Source: Paracoccus marinus (GTDB lineage Bacteria > Pseudomonadota > Alphaproteobacteria > Rhodobacterales > Rhodobacteraceae). Taken from it: a DNA stretch of 64,000 nucleotides. A model generated the notes under the pieces. That model was given only the letters and a program-made list of their open reading frames with translations. It ran no database searches and was not told the DNA's origin. Position 1 is the stretch's first letter. Each line of letters starts with the position of its first letter. Position numbers and translations under genes: made by a program. The DNA lies in the NCBI RefSeq assembly GCF_007018965.1, contig NZ_VJYZ01000010.1, forward strand, positions 124,001-188,000, in the 5' to 3' direction. Below, one piece after another: positions 8,457-17,504 of the stretch.

Positions 8457-9364
8457 CAGGCGAAGATCAGCGACGACAGCCGCCGCCGTCCCTTCTGCGC
8501 CACCGGGTCGGCAGGGCCCATCGCGTCGAAGATGGTGATGAGCTGCGCCTTGGCCGCGCCGTCGTTCCAGTCGCGGTCGCGCCGGAAAGCTTCAAGAAGC
8601 TGGTCGATCGCGGCCTCGACCTGGCCCGCGGCGTGCAGCGCGGTGGCGTAGTCCAGCCGGGCCTGCTGGTCGGCGGGATCGGCCGCGACCTTCGCCTCGG
8701 CCTCGGTTAGGGGGCCGGCGGCGCTTGCCTGCCGGGCCAGCGCCAGCATCGCGCGCGCGGCCTCGACCGGGGCGGCGTTGGCCGCCGCCGGGGATACCTG
8801 CGCCAGCGCGGCGTCGGCGGCGTCCAGATCCCCCGCCGCGACATGGGCGCGGATCAGCCCGCCCCATGCGGCGGCGTTGTCGGGTTCCTCGCCCAGGATC
8901 GCCTGGAACGTCTCGGCCGCGTCCTGGTGCGCGCCTTCGGCCAGCATCGCCTCGGCCGCGTCCAGCGCGTCGGCAAGCCCGCCGTCGTCGCCGCCGAGCG
9001 CCAGCAGCTTGTCCACGAACTGCTTGACCTGGCTTTGCGGGATCGCGCCCTGGAACGCATCGACCGGCTGTCCCTGGAAGAAGGCATAGACCGTCGGGAT
9101 CGACTGCACGCGCAGCTGCTGGGCGATCATCTGGTTCTCGTCCACGTTCACCTTGGCCATGACCACGCGGCCCTTGGCCTTGGCGACCTCGGCTTCCAGC
9201 TGCGGGCCCAGCGTCTTGCACGGCCCGCACCACGGCGCCCAGAAATCGACGATCACGGGGACGGACATCGACTTGTCGACGACCTCGGTCATGAAGTCTG
9301 CTTCGGTGACGTCCTTGACGAAATCGGTGGTCTGCGGCTGATCGCCCGTGCCTTGCAGCAGCAT
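8456..9364 (-). CDS. Thioredoxin-domain co-chaperone with TPR-like tail (CnoX/YbbN-like)
   Basis: 302 residues. Residues about 20-125 are a thioredoxin fold with an intact WCGPCK active site; the remaining about 170 residues are alanine-rich helical repeats of TPR type. This layout is that of CnoX (YbbN), which holds oxidised or unfolded proteins for GroEL and DnaK. Unlike E. coli YbbN, which lacks a normal redox pair, this protein has both cysteines, so it may also act as an oxidoreductase. First gene of the coupled trio. Confidence 0.88.
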   Translation of the reverse strand: MLLQGTGDQPQTTDFVKDVTEADFMTEVVDKSMSVPVIVDFWAPWCGPCKTLGPQLEAEVAKAKGRVVMAKVNVDENQMIAQQLRVQSIPTVYAFFQGQPVDAFQGAIPQSQVKQFVDKLLALGGDDGGLADALDAAEAMLAEGAHQDAAETFQAILGEEPDNAAAWGGLIRAHVAAGDLDAADAALAQVSPAAANAAPVEAARAMLALARQASAAGPLTEAEAKVAADPADQQARLDYATALHAAGQVEAAIDQLLEAFRRDRDWNDGAAKAQLITIFDAMGPADPVAQKGRRRLSSLIFA

Positions 9365-9466
9365 CGCGAACTCCTTGCTGGGTCATTGCGTTGGGCGGAA
9401 TATGGAGTGCCGCACCCGCAGTTGAAAGCCCCGCCTCGGCGCCCGGGCGACCCGAAGGAGCTTGAC

Positions 9467-11071
9467 TTGGCAACGACCAACCCCGCCGGAACCGGCAAGC
9501 CCGATGTTCAGCCCGACGCGCAACCAGACGAGGGGCCGCGCACGCTGCCGCCGCTGTGGGTCGCGATCCTGCCCATCGTGTTCACGCTGGGCATGCTGGC
9601 GTTGCAGCTGTTCTACTATGGCGACTTCACGCCCCATATCCCGCTGGCGCTGGGGCTCGCGTTCACCGGCGTGCTGGGCGTGCTGCGTGGGCAGACCTGG
9701 ATGGATATCCGCGCGGGCGTGTTCCACGTCATCCACGTGTCGATGCCGTCGCTGGCGGTGCTGATCATCGTCGGCATGCTGATCGGCGTCTGGATCGGCG
9801 CGGGAACGGTGCCCACGCTCATCAACTATGGGCTGACGATCCTGAACCCGACCGTGTTCCTGCCGGCGGCGATGGTCCTGTGCGCGGTCGTGTCGGTGTC
9901 GCTGGGGACCAGCTGGGGGACGGTGGGCACGGTGGGGCTGGCGCTGATGGGGATCGGCGCGGGCTTCGGGATCCCGCCGGTCTGGACGGCGGGCGCGGTG
10001 GTGTCGGGGTCGTTCTTCGGCGACAAGATCTCGCCCCTGTCGGACACGACGAACCTTGCCCCCGCGGTCACGGGCACGAACGTGTTCGACCACATCAGGA
10101 ACATGATGCCGACCACGATCCCGGCGATGCTGATCGCCCTGGTGATCTATGCGGCGGCCGGCTACTTCCTCGTCCAGAAAAGCGACGCCTCGTTCCAGGG
10201 GATCGAGCTGATCACCACGCAGCTGCGGGCGGACTTCAAGCTGGGCCTGATCCCGCTGCTTCCGGCGCTGCTGGTGCTGATCCTCGCGGTGACGAAGAAG
10301 CCGCCGATGCCCGCGCTGTTCGCGGGCGTGCTGGCGGGCGGCGCGGTCGCGATCTTCTACCAGGGCGCGGGGCTGCACGACGTGTTCGCGCTGGCGCAGG
10401 ACGGCTATACCAAGCAGACGGGGATCGAGCAGATCGACACGCTGCTTAACAGCGGCGGGATGCAGTCGATGATGTGGACCATCTCGCTGATGCTGATCGC
10501 GCTGGGGTTCGGCGGCGCGCTGGAACGCACCGGCTGCCTTGAGGCGATCATCAACGCCATCGTCGCCCGCGTGAAGTCGTTCGCGGCCGTCCAGATTTCC
10601 GCGATCGGCGCGTCGTTCACCACCAACATGGTCGCGGGCGACCCCTATATCTCGATCGCGCTGCCCGGGCGCATGTTCTCGCCCCTGTATCGCGGGATGG
10701 GGTATTCCACGTTGAACCTGTCGCGAGCGCTGGAGGAAGGGGGCACGATGATGTCGCCCCTGATCCCGTGGAACGCGGGCGGGGCTTTCGTGATCTCGGC
10801 GCTGGGCCTGGGGGTCATGCACGGCAACCTCGGCGACCTGATGTACATCCCGCTCAGCTTCGCGTGCTGGCTGTCGCCGCTGATCGGCTGCTGCTATGCG
10901 CTGACGGGCTATTTCTCGCCCCGCGCGAGCGACGCCGAGCGCGCGCAGTGGGATGCCGAGAACCATGCCGTGCTGGACCTGGGCGAAACCGAGCTCGGGT
11001 CCGCGATCCAGGATACCGACGAGGCCGAAAAGGTCGCCGAGACGGTGGAATCGCGCGCCCGCCCGCACTGA
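9467..11071 (+). CDS. nhaC: NhaC-family Na+/H+ antiporter
   Basis: 534 residues with about 12 hydrophobic helices. The conserved NhaC blocks SLGTSWGTVGTVG, GDKISPLSDTTNLAP and MMSPLIPWNAGGAF are all present. It exchanges sodium, or possibly malate/lactate in related NhaC proteins, for protons across the inner membrane. The start is TTG, chosen because AAGGAG lies seven bases upstream and the following residues lead straight into the first helix after a short polar tail. An acidic C-terminal tail follows the last helix. Monocistronic, converging on the exonuclease gene. Confidence 0.9.
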   Translation: MATTNPAGTGKPDVQPDAQPDEGPRTLPPLWVAILPIVFTLGMLALQLFYYGDFTPHIPLALGLAFTGVLGVLRGQTWMDIRAGVFHVIHVSMPSLAVLIIVGMLIGVWIGAGTVPTLINYGLTILNPTVFLPAAMVLCAVVSVSLGTSWGTVGTVGLALMGIGAGFGIPPVWTAGAVVSGSFFGDKISPLSDTTNLAPAVTGTNVFDHIRNMMPTTIPAMLIALVIYAAAGYFLVQKSDASFQGIELITTQLRADFKLGLIPLLPALLVLILAVTKKPPMPALFAGVLAGGAVAIFYQGAGLHDVFALAQDGYTKQTGIEQIDTLLNSGGMQSMMWTISLMLIALGFGGALERTGCLEAIINAIVARVKSFAAVQISAIGASFTTNMVAGDPYISIALPGRMFSPLYRGMGYSTLNLSRALEEGGTMMSPLIPWNAGGAFVISALGLGVMHGNLGDLMYIPLSFACWLSPLIGCCYALTGYFSPRASDAERAQWDAENHAVLDLGETELGSAIQDTDEAEKVAETVESRARPH

Positions 11072-11104
11072 GCGGTTCCGCGCACGGGCAGGTCGCGGGC
11101 CTCG

Positions 11105-11896
11105 TCAGACGGGCAGGTCGAACGCCGCCAGCACCGGGACGTGGTCGCTGGGCCCGTCCCAGCCGCGCACGGGCCGCAGGATGCGGCTGGCGTGGCCCGC
11201 CGCCGCGATGTCGCGCGTGGCCCAGATGTGGTCCAGCCGGCGGCCCCGGTCCGACAGGTCCCATTCGCGGTTGCGATAGCTCCACCAGCTGAACAGCGGC
11301 CCGGCGGGAATATCCTGCCGGGTGATGTCCACCCAGCCGCCCGCGTCCATGACGTCGCCCAGATGCGCGACCTCGACCGGCGTGTGGCTGACGATCTTGA
11401 CCAGCTGCCGGTGCGACCAGACGTCATCCTCGCGCGGGGCGATGTTGAGATCGCCGACGAGGATCGAGCGCGCGGGCGGATCGGCCGCAAAGGCGTCGCG
11501 CATGTCGGTCAGGTAGTCGAGCTTCTGCCCGAACTTCTCGTTCACCGCGCGGTCGGGCACGTCGCCGCCCGCCGGGACGTAGAAGTTGTGGATCGTGACG
11601 CCGTTCTCCAGCCGCGCGGCGACGTGGCGGGCGTGGCCCAGGCGGGCGTGGTCGCGTTCGCCGGCATCGGTGATCGGCAGCCGCGACAGGATCGCCACCC
11701 CGTTGTAGCCGCGCTGCCCGCGCGCGACCGACCAGCGGTAGCCCATGTCGTGAAACAGCTGCAGCGGCATCTTGTCGACCGGCGACTTGCATTCCTGCAG
11801 GCACAGGATGTCGGGCGCCTGTTCGGTCAAAAGCCGCGCGACCAAGGCGGCGCGCAGGCGGATCGAGTTGATGTTCCAGGTGGCGACGGTGAACAT
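11105..11896 (-). CDS. xthA: Exodeoxyribonuclease III
   Basis: 263 residues, the normal length. It starts MFTVATWNINSIR and carries the catalytic glutamate in LCLQECK, the GDLNIAP motif and the terminal SDHVPV histidine of the EEP nuclease family. It acts as AP endonuclease and 3'-5' exonuclease in base-excision repair. The ATG at 11896 is the family start; the open frame upstream lies antisense to the topoisomerase gene and is not credible. Confidence 0.93.
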   Translation of the reverse strand: MFTVATWNINSIRLRAALVARLLTEQAPDILCLQECKSPVDKMPLQLFHDMGYRWSVARGQRGYNGVAILSRLPITDAGERDHARLGHARHVAARLENGVTIHNFYVPAGGDVPDRAVNEKFGQKLDYLTDMRDAFAADPPARSILVGDLNIAPREDDVWSHRQLVKIVSHTPVEVAHLGDVMDAGGWVDITRQDIPAGPLFSWWSYRNREWDLSDRGRRLDHIWATRDIAAAGHASRILRPVRGWDGPSDHVPVLAAFDLPV

Positions 11897-11942
11897 GGCC
11901 GCACATCTGGACCATGCGCGGCCGGAACGGAAGCCCGCGCGC

Positions 11943-13010
11943 CTACGCGGCGTCGGCGAGCCGTTGTTCCAGGAACCGCAGCACCCGCGCCTCCTCGGCC
12001 TGCAGGCCGCTCGCGTCCAGTTCGTCCGCGATCTCCTCCTGCACTTCAAGCACCAGGTCGCGGGCAAGGTAGCTGTCGATCACCTGCGGGTGGATGTAGC
12101 ACTTGCGGCAGATGGTGGGCGTATTCCCCAGCCGCCCCGCCACCCGCTCGATCGCGTCGCGGACGTTGCGCTTGGCGGCGGCGTCGCTGTCCACCGCCTC
12201 GTATTCCGCCAGCGCCATCGCGGCCAGCACCGTGCCGGTCCAGGTGCGGAAGTCCTTGGCAGTGATGTCGCGGCCTGTGATTTCCCGCAGATAGGCGTTG
12301 ACGTCGCCCGACGCGACCTCGCGCCGGTCGCCGTCCTCGTCGAGATACTGGAACAGGTGCTGGCCGGGCAGGTCCTGGCTTTGCCGCACGATCTTCGCGA
12401 TCCGGCGGTCGCGGACCGACAGGTCCCACTGCTTGCCCGACTTTCCCTTGAAGCGGAACCGCACCTCAGACCCGGAGATGTCGGCGTGCCGGTCGCGCAG
12501 CGTGGTCAGGCCGTGGGACTTGTTCTGCTTGACATAGTCTTCGTTCCCCACGCGGATCATGGTCGTTTCCAGCAGCCGCACGACGGTCGCCAGCACCTTT
12601 TCGCGCGGCATCCCCCGGCGCGACAGGTCCTTGTCGACATGTTCGCGCAAAGCGGGCAGGGCGCGCGCGAACTCCAGCATCCGCTCGTATTTCGCGCTGT
12701 CGCGCACCTCGCGGAAGCGGGTGTGATAGCGGTACTGCTTGCGCCCCTTCGCGTCGCGCCCGGTGGCCTGGATGTGGCCCATCGGGTCGGGGCAGATCCA
12801 CACGTCCTCGTAGGCGGGCGGGATAGCGAGCTTGCGGATGCGGGCAAGGTCGGCCTTGTCGCGGATGGGCTTTCCGTCGGTGCCGCGAAAGCTCCACCCC
12901 GTGCCGGCGCGGCGGCGGGTGATCCCCGGCTCGGTGTCGTTCACGTAGACAAGGCCCGCGCCCTCAGCCGCGTCCTGCGGATCGACGATGGTTCCGGTAT
13001 CGTTCGGCAT
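11943..13010 (-). CDS. Type IB DNA topoisomerase (poxvirus-like)
   Basis: 355 residues. The N-terminal part (GTGWSFRGTDGKPI...IPPAYEDVWICP) and the C-terminal catalytic domain match bacterial/poxvirus topoisomerase IB, with the nucleophilic tyrosine in CRKCYIHP. It relaxes supercoils without ATP through a 3'-phosphotyrosine link. A GTG at 13031 seven codons upstream is possible; neither start has a strong ribosome site. Same strand as xthA and only about 45 bases upstream, so they may be co-transcribed. Confidence 0.88.
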   Translation of the reverse strand: MPNDTGTIVDPQDAAEGAGLVYVNDTEPGITRRRAGTGWSFRGTDGKPIRDKADLARIRKLAIPPAYEDVWICPDPMGHIQATGRDAKGRKQYRYHTRFREVRDSAKYERMLEFARALPALREHVDKDLSRRGMPREKVLATVVRLLETTMIRVGNEDYVKQNKSHGLTTLRDRHADISGSEVRFRFKGKSGKQWDLSVRDRRIAKIVRQSQDLPGQHLFQYLDEDGDRREVASGDVNAYLREITGRDITAKDFRTWTGTVLAAMALAEYEAVDSDAAAKRNVRDAIERVAGRLGNTPTICRKCYIHPQVIDSYLARDLVLEVQEEIADELDASGLQAEEARVLRFLEQRLADAA

Positions 13011-13113
13011 GATGGTTCCGGCGGTGTTCACACGTGCGGAACAGTGGCGGGGCGGGTTTCGTTCCGGCGGCGTCGCCGTGTCGCCTCGTCACCGCGTCGT
13101 CCGGGCACGCCCG

Positions 13114-14082
13114 TCATTCGGTGACGCGGTATTCCACCAGTTCCGTGCGCTGCAGGAACATGAAGTTGTCGTCCGAGATCATCGTCAGCCTGATCCCGCG
13201 CCCGTCCTGCCAGACCGAGATCCCTTCGAGGTTGTCGTATTGCAGGTAGCCGGTGGTCAGGATCGTCTCGCCCGCACCGATGTCGTCGGCCAGGGTGCCA
13301 CCCCCGTCACCCCCGTCACCCACATCACCCAGATCGAACCGCCGCACGCGCGAGGCGAAGCCCAGCACGCCCTTGAAGTCGCGTTCCAGCAGGTAAAGCT
13401 TGCCGTCCGGGCCGACATCGGCGCCGACCGGGGCATAGGGGCCGTCGCGCGGGATCGTCCACGGCATCGACCAGCGGTCCCCCTGCCGCAGCCATACGGG
13501 ATAGGCGTTCATCCCCTCGGGCGGGGCTTCGGGGATGGTCAGCAGCGATCCGTCGGGCAGCACCGCCAGCGCCTCGAGCGCCGTGTTGCGCTTGAGCGAG
13601 CGGAAGGCCGGATCGCCCTCGACGGGCTGCGAGGGGGCGTCGGGCGTGTCGAAGCGCGCGATGCGGACCATCCCCTCGAAGCTGACCCAGATGCGGCCCT
13701 GCGCGTCGGTGGCCATGCCCTCGCTGTCGCCGATCCAGCCGGGGGGCAGCGGCTTGCCGCGCGTGTCGCGCAGCTGCGACGTGCCCGCCACCGTCAGTTC
13801 GCGGATGCGCCCCTGGCTGTCGCGGTGAACGCTGCCCCAGCGCAGCGTCGCGCGGTCCGACAGCGCGGTGTAGCGCGCCCCGTCGGCCGACAGTTCGATC
13901 GCCGAGAAGCCGCCGAAATCCTCGGGCGACAGGTCCCAGACATAGGTGCCGACATGGGTCGCGGTGGCGGCGGCCGACGGGGTCGCGGTGGGGGCGGCGG
14001 CAAAGACGCACGCGCCCGTCGCCGTGACCGCCAGGAACCCGGCCGCGCCGACCGCCCTCAGCGCCCGACGAGCGCCTGGCAT
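13114..14082 (-). CDS. Exported esterase-like phytase-family protein
   Basis: 322 residues. An arginine-rich start followed by a hydrophobic stretch and AAA is a typical secretory signal. The remainder (DFGGFSAIEL, SEGMATDAQGRIWVSFEG, ALEALAVLPDG, YDNLEGISVWQDG) fits the beta-propeller esterase-like activity of phytase family of periplasmic proteins of unsure substrate. A GD-rich insert (DVGDGGDGGG) is encoded by short tandem repeats at about 13,300-13,330. The gene lies just downstream of mepA on the same strand. Confidence 0.78.
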   Translation of the reverse strand: MPGARRALRAVGAAGFLAVTATGACVFAAAPTATPSAAATATHVGTYVWDLSPEDFGGFSAIELSADGARYTALSDRATLRWGSVHRDSQGRIRELTVAGTSQLRDTRGKPLPPGWIGDSEGMATDAQGRIWVSFEGMVRIARFDTPDAPSQPVEGDPAFRSLKRNTALEALAVLPDGSLLTIPEAPPEGMNAYPVWLRQGDRWSMPWTIPRDGPYAPVGADVGPDGKLYLLERDFKGVLGFASRVRRFDLGDVGDGGDGGGTLADDIGAGETILTTGYLQYDNLEGISVWQDGRGIRLTMISDDNFMFLQRTELVEYRVTE

Positions 14083-14924
14083 GCGCGCGGCATTTCGCTA
14101 AGGCCGTAGCTGCGGGGGTGGCGGTAGTTGGGATCGGAGGGGCCGGCGGGCGGCGGGTCGATCCGGTTGCGAATCCACTGCGCCGCTTCCTCGCAGCCGT
14201 CGCCGGCGGGCGGGGGGGCCTGATCCTCGCAGCCGGGCGATCCGGCCTGGCACGACAGGCGGACGTGGAAGTGGAAGTCGTGGCCGTCGATCGGGCGGAT
14301 CTTGCGCAGGTAGCCGCGGTTGCCGCGCTCGGCCTTGCACATCATCACCTTCGCGACCGGATCGACGAAGATGCGGGCGACGCGCGGGTCGCTGGCGGCG
14401 GCGCGGATGATCTGGTGGTGCGCGGCCGACCACAACCCGCTGGGCGCGACCCCGCCCCGCACGACCGACTGCGACGAGATGCTTTCGCGCTGTGCCGGCG
14501 ACAGCCGCAGCGACGACGGCGGCAGCATCCAGATGTCGGCATCAAGCCCGATCTGGTGGCTGGCGTGGCCGGTGACCATCGGCCCGCCCAGCGGCTGGCT
14601 CATGTCGCCGATGTAAAGCCCCTGCCAGCCGACCTGCGTCGCCACCTGCGACAGCCCGACCAGGAAGTCGACCAGCTGCGGCTGGCCCCAGTTGCGGTTG
14701 CGCGACAGCCGCATCGCCTGCCAGGTCGGCCCGCTTTCGGGCAGCTGCACGTTGCCCGCCGCGCAGCCGCGCGAATAGCCGCCGATCGCCTGCGCCGGGC
14801 CGCCGTTCGAGGCGCGAAAGGACCCGAACACGTCCTTGGCCAGCGGCTCGGCCCGCGCGGGGACTGCCGTCATGGCGACCGCCGCGGCCAGCGCCAGCGC
14901 GGCCTTCAGTTTCTTGGGGATCAC
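14058..14924 (-). CDS. mepA: Penicillin-insensitive murein endopeptidase
   Basis: 288 residues with a signal peptide (KLKAALALAAAVAMTAVPARA). Zinc-ligand motifs of MepA are intact: GHASHQIGLDADIW and HDFHFHVRLSC, and several paired cysteines suggest disulfides. It cleaves D-Ala-meso-DAP crosslinks in peptidoglycan in the periplasm. The GTG start overlaps the upstream transporter stop (GTGA), so the two are translationally coupled. The C-terminal end overlaps the start region of the next gene by 25 bases. Confidence 0.92.
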   Translation of the reverse strand: MIPKKLKAALALAAAVAMTAVPARAEPLAKDVFGSFRASNGGPAQAIGGYSRGCAAGNVQLPESGPTWQAMRLSRNRNWGQPQLVDFLVGLSQVATQVGWQGLYIGDMSQPLGGPMVTGHASHQIGLDADIWMLPPSSLRLSPAQRESISSQSVVRGGVAPSGLWSAAHHQIIRAAASDPRVARIFVDPVAKVMMCKAERGNRGYLRKIRPIDGHDFHFHVRLSCQAGSPGCEDQAPPPAGDGCEEAAQWIRNRIDPPPAGPSDPNYRHPRSYGLSEMPRACQALVGR

Positions 14925-16327
14925 TGCTCGATCTCTCCTTCTGGATTGACCCATCTTAGCAGCAGGAGCGACAGAAGGAACATCACGATCAGCGGCGAAA
15001 TGCCCAGCCGCTGGCTGCCGGTCAACTGCGTCACGGCGGCGATGCTGAACGGCGCGAGGAACGCCGTGGCCTTGCCCGACAGCGCATACAGCCCGAACGC
15101 CTCGGCCGGGCGGTCGGGGTGGGCGTGGCGCACCATCATCGTGCGGCCCGCCGCCTGCATCGCCCCGCCCGCGCCGCCGATCGCGACCCCGCAGATCAGG
15201 AAGATCAGGTCGGGCGCCCGCGATCCGGCCGCGAAGGGGATGCCAAAGGCGCCCGCCCGGTCCATGCCCACCAGCAGCGCGCAGACCGCGGCAAGGATCA
15301 CCGAGCAGGCGACGATCACCGGCTTCGGCCCCCAGCGCCGGTCCGCGCGCCCGCCGATCCAGCAGATCACCGCCGCCGACAGCGCGCTGATGACGCCGAA
15401 CACGCCCGACCAGATCACCGGCCAGCCCAGCACGGTGCCCGCATAGATCCCGCCGAAGGAATAAAGCCCGTTCAGCGCGTCGCGCGACAGCATCGACGAC
15501 ACCAGCCACGACGCCAGCGACCGCCGGTGCGCGAGGCTGCGAAGAAGCCGGCCCAGGTCCGCCAGCGCCACGCCGATCCGCACCGGGCGGCGCGGGCCCG
15601 CAGGCTCACGCACCCAGGCGAAGAACGGGATCATGAAGACGGCGTACCAGACCGCGGTGAAGGGGCCGACGAAGCGCGTCCCCTCGCGCGCCGCGCCGTC
15701 CAGCCCGAAGGCGGGCGGGTTCCCCAGGAGCGTAAGGCCGGTGGTCGCGCTTTCCGCAAACAGCAGCAGCATCACCGCCAGCGACAGGACGCCCCCCACA
15801 TAGCCGAAGGCGAACCCGCTGCCCGACAGCCGCCCCACGTCGTCCCGGGGTCCGATCGAGGGCAGAAGGGCGTTGGTGAAGATGGTCGTGAACTCCATCC
15901 CGATCAGGCCGATGCCGAACAGCATCAGCGTCGGCACCAGCGGCGGGTCCACCGGGGTCAGGATCCACAGCCCCGCCGCCCCCACGACGTAAAGCGCCGA
16001 GAACAGCCAGATCCACGGCATCCGCCGCCCCGAGGTGTCGGCGACCGCGCCCAGCACCGGCGCCAGCACGGCGATGAACACGCCCGAGATGGCGAGCGCA
16101 TAGCCCCAGAGCGACTGCGCCCGCGCGCCCGCCGCGTCCGCCGTCAGGCCGTCCGCCATGAACGAGGTGCGCGCGACCTCGGCGAAGTAGATCGAGAAGA
16201 TGAAGGTCAGAAGCAGCGTGGCGTAGGGCTGGCTTGCCCAGTCATAGAACCACCAGCCCCAGACCCTGCGCCCGTCGCGGGTTTCCCGCGCCACAGCGCC
16301 CCGGCCCTCGGTCACGTCCTGCGTCAT
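14921..16327 (-). CDS. UMF1-family MFS transporter
   Basis: About 468 residues with 11-12 membrane helices. The N-terminal VWGWWFYDWASQPYATLL block is the signature of the UMF1/Atg22-like branch of the major facilitator superfamily; the substrate in bacteria is unknown, with amino acids or peptides likely by analogy with Atg22. I prefer the ATG at 16327; an ATG at 16378 would add 17 residues but has no ribosome site. Coupled to mepA, which hints at handling of murein fragments, though that is inference. Confidence 0.85.
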   Translation of the reverse strand: MTQDVTEGRGAVARETRDGRRVWGWWFYDWASQPYATLLLTFIFSIYFAEVARTSFMADGLTADAAGARAQSLWGYALAISGVFIAVLAPVLGAVADTSGRRMPWIWLFSALYVVGAAGLWILTPVDPPLVPTLMLFGIGLIGMEFTTIFTNALLPSIGPRDDVGRLSGSGFAFGYVGGVLSLAVMLLLFAESATTGLTLLGNPPAFGLDGAAREGTRFVGPFTAVWYAVFMIPFFAWVREPAGPRRPVRIGVALADLGRLLRSLAHRRSLASWLVSSMLSRDALNGLYSFGGIYAGTVLGWPVIWSGVFGVISALSAAVICWIGGRADRRWGPKPVIVACSVILAAVCALLVGMDRAGAFGIPFAAGSRAPDLIFLICGVAIGGAGGAMQAAGRTMMVRHAHPDRPAEAFGLYALSGKATAFLAPFSIAAVTQLTGSQRLGISPLIVMFLLSLLLLRWVNPEGEIEQ

Positions 16328-16393
16328 GCCTGCCCATCCGCCAAGATGTCCGGGGCCGATCCCCGAAGCTGGCGGCATAAGGCCCGGGCTGCG

Positions 16394-16978
16394 TCAGGCT
16401 GGCAAGTCCCGCGTGCGCTCGGCCGCGGGAACCGGCGGCAGCACCGGGGGCCACGGGCGCGTGCCCTCGGCCGCGATCCACGCCTGCACCCATTCGGGCA
16501 GGGGCGGGCTCACGATGTCCTGACCCATCGCCCGGATGATCTCGACCGGCGGCACGATCCCCTTTCGGCCGCTGCCGCCGCCGACGACGGCGACGCGCAG
16601 CAGGATCTGGTTGCAGCATTCGCCGCGCGACCACATCGACTGCTCCATGTAGACGAAGCGCTCGTCCCAGCCGACCATCCGCGACACCTCGGTGAACTTC
16701 TGCATCACCTTGATGCGGCGGCGATAGCGGACCGAGCTGCCGGCGACCGTGAAGCCCCAGCCTTCTCGCTTCAGCACGTCGGTCAGCCCCATCCGCACCG
16801 CCATCGGGATCCGGCCCAGATCGTAAAGCGTCAGCGTGCGGCCGTTGTTCAGCTCCATCCACGGGTCGATGTCCCAGGGCATGCAGCGATGGGTCGAGAC
16901 GTGGGGGTCGAGCGCGCCGATCCGGGGCGCGCGCCGCGCGCTCGCCAGGCCGGACAGGAAACGGATCATGGGGTACAA
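16394..16978 (-). CDS. Hotdog-fold acyl-CoA thioesterase-like protein
   Basis: 194 residues. The segment DIDPWMELNNGRTLTLYDLGR replaces the D-x-N-x-H-MNN motif of YbgC/FadM-type thioesterases, and the following beta strands (RRRIKVMQKFTEVSRMVGWD) fit one hotdog domain. The likely role is hydrolysis of acyl-CoA in the cytoplasm; the substrate is unknown. The C-terminal about 60 residues are proline-rich. The start is either TTG at 16978, placed six bases after AAAGGA, or ATG three codons later. Confidence 0.78.
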   Translation of the reverse strand: MYPMIRFLSGLASARRAPRIGALDPHVSTHRCMPWDIDPWMELNNGRTLTLYDLGRIPMAVRMGLTDVLKREGWGFTVAGSSVRYRRRIKVMQKFTEVSRMVGWDERFVYMEQSMWSRGECCNQILLRVAVVGGGSGRKGIVPPVEIIRAMGQDIVSPPLPEWVQAWIAAEGTRPWPPVLPPVPAAERTRDLPA

Positions 16979-17210
16979 GGGGTATCCTTTCGGATCGGGC
17001 AGCTTTGCCGTTGGTGGCTAGTGGGGCCGCGAAAGGGCGTCAACCGCGACGCCGCGCAACTCGGACGGGGAAGAACGGCGCGCACGAAGGGGGGACACCG
17101 CCGACCTGACGCTTGCGCGCGGGCCCGCCGTCCCCTACCTGACAGCCACGCCCGATCCTGAACCCCGACGATGACGCCCCCAGATCGAACCTGACCGGAA
17201 GGACGCCGCC

Positions 17211-17504
17211 ATGACCACGCTCTACCAGGCCCTGATGCTGATCCTGAACGTGGTCTGGTGGATCATGATCGCGCATATCATCATGTCGTGGCTCATCAAC
17301 TTCCAGGTCCTGAACCTGCGCCAGCCGCTGGTCGCGCAGCTGTGGGACGGGCTGTCGCGCCTGCTCGAGCCGCTCTACCGGCCGATCCGCAGCATCCTGC
17401 CGGACACCGGCGGGCTGGACCTCGCGCCGCTGGTCGTGTTCATCGGGATCATCGTCCTGCAGCGGGCGCTCGCCAACAACGCCGGCTTCTTCTTCGGCTA
17501 CTGA
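17211..17504 (+). CDS. YggT-family membrane protein
   Basis: 97 residues with two hydrophobic hairpins: residues about 5-30 and about 70-90, joined by the conserved LLEPLYRPIRSILPDTGGLDLAPL block of the YggT family. These small inner-membrane proteins are linked to osmotic tolerance or division-site assembly, but their role is unclear. GGAAGGA lies eight bases before the ATG. The stop overlaps the recQ start (TGATG), so the two are coupled. The preceding 230 bases hold no gene. Confidence 0.88.
   Translation: MTTLYQALMLILNVVWWIMIAHIIMSWLINFQVLNLRQPLVAQLWDGLSRLLEPLYRPIRSILPDTGGLDLAPLVVFIGIIVLQRALANNAGFFFGY

Noticed and set aside
8843..9466. Upstream extension of the nhaC frame
   Set aside because: It lies antisense to the thioredoxin gene; the TTG at 9467 with a good ribosome site gives the family N terminus.
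13290..13330. Short tandem repeats that might suggest a CRISPR-like array
   Set aside because: Nine-base units inside a coding region encoding a Gly/Asp stretch; no spacers.
14925..15509. Upstream extension of the mepA frame into the transporter gene
   Set aside because: The signal peptide begins at the GTG at 14924, and the upstream part is out of frame within the certain MFS gene.
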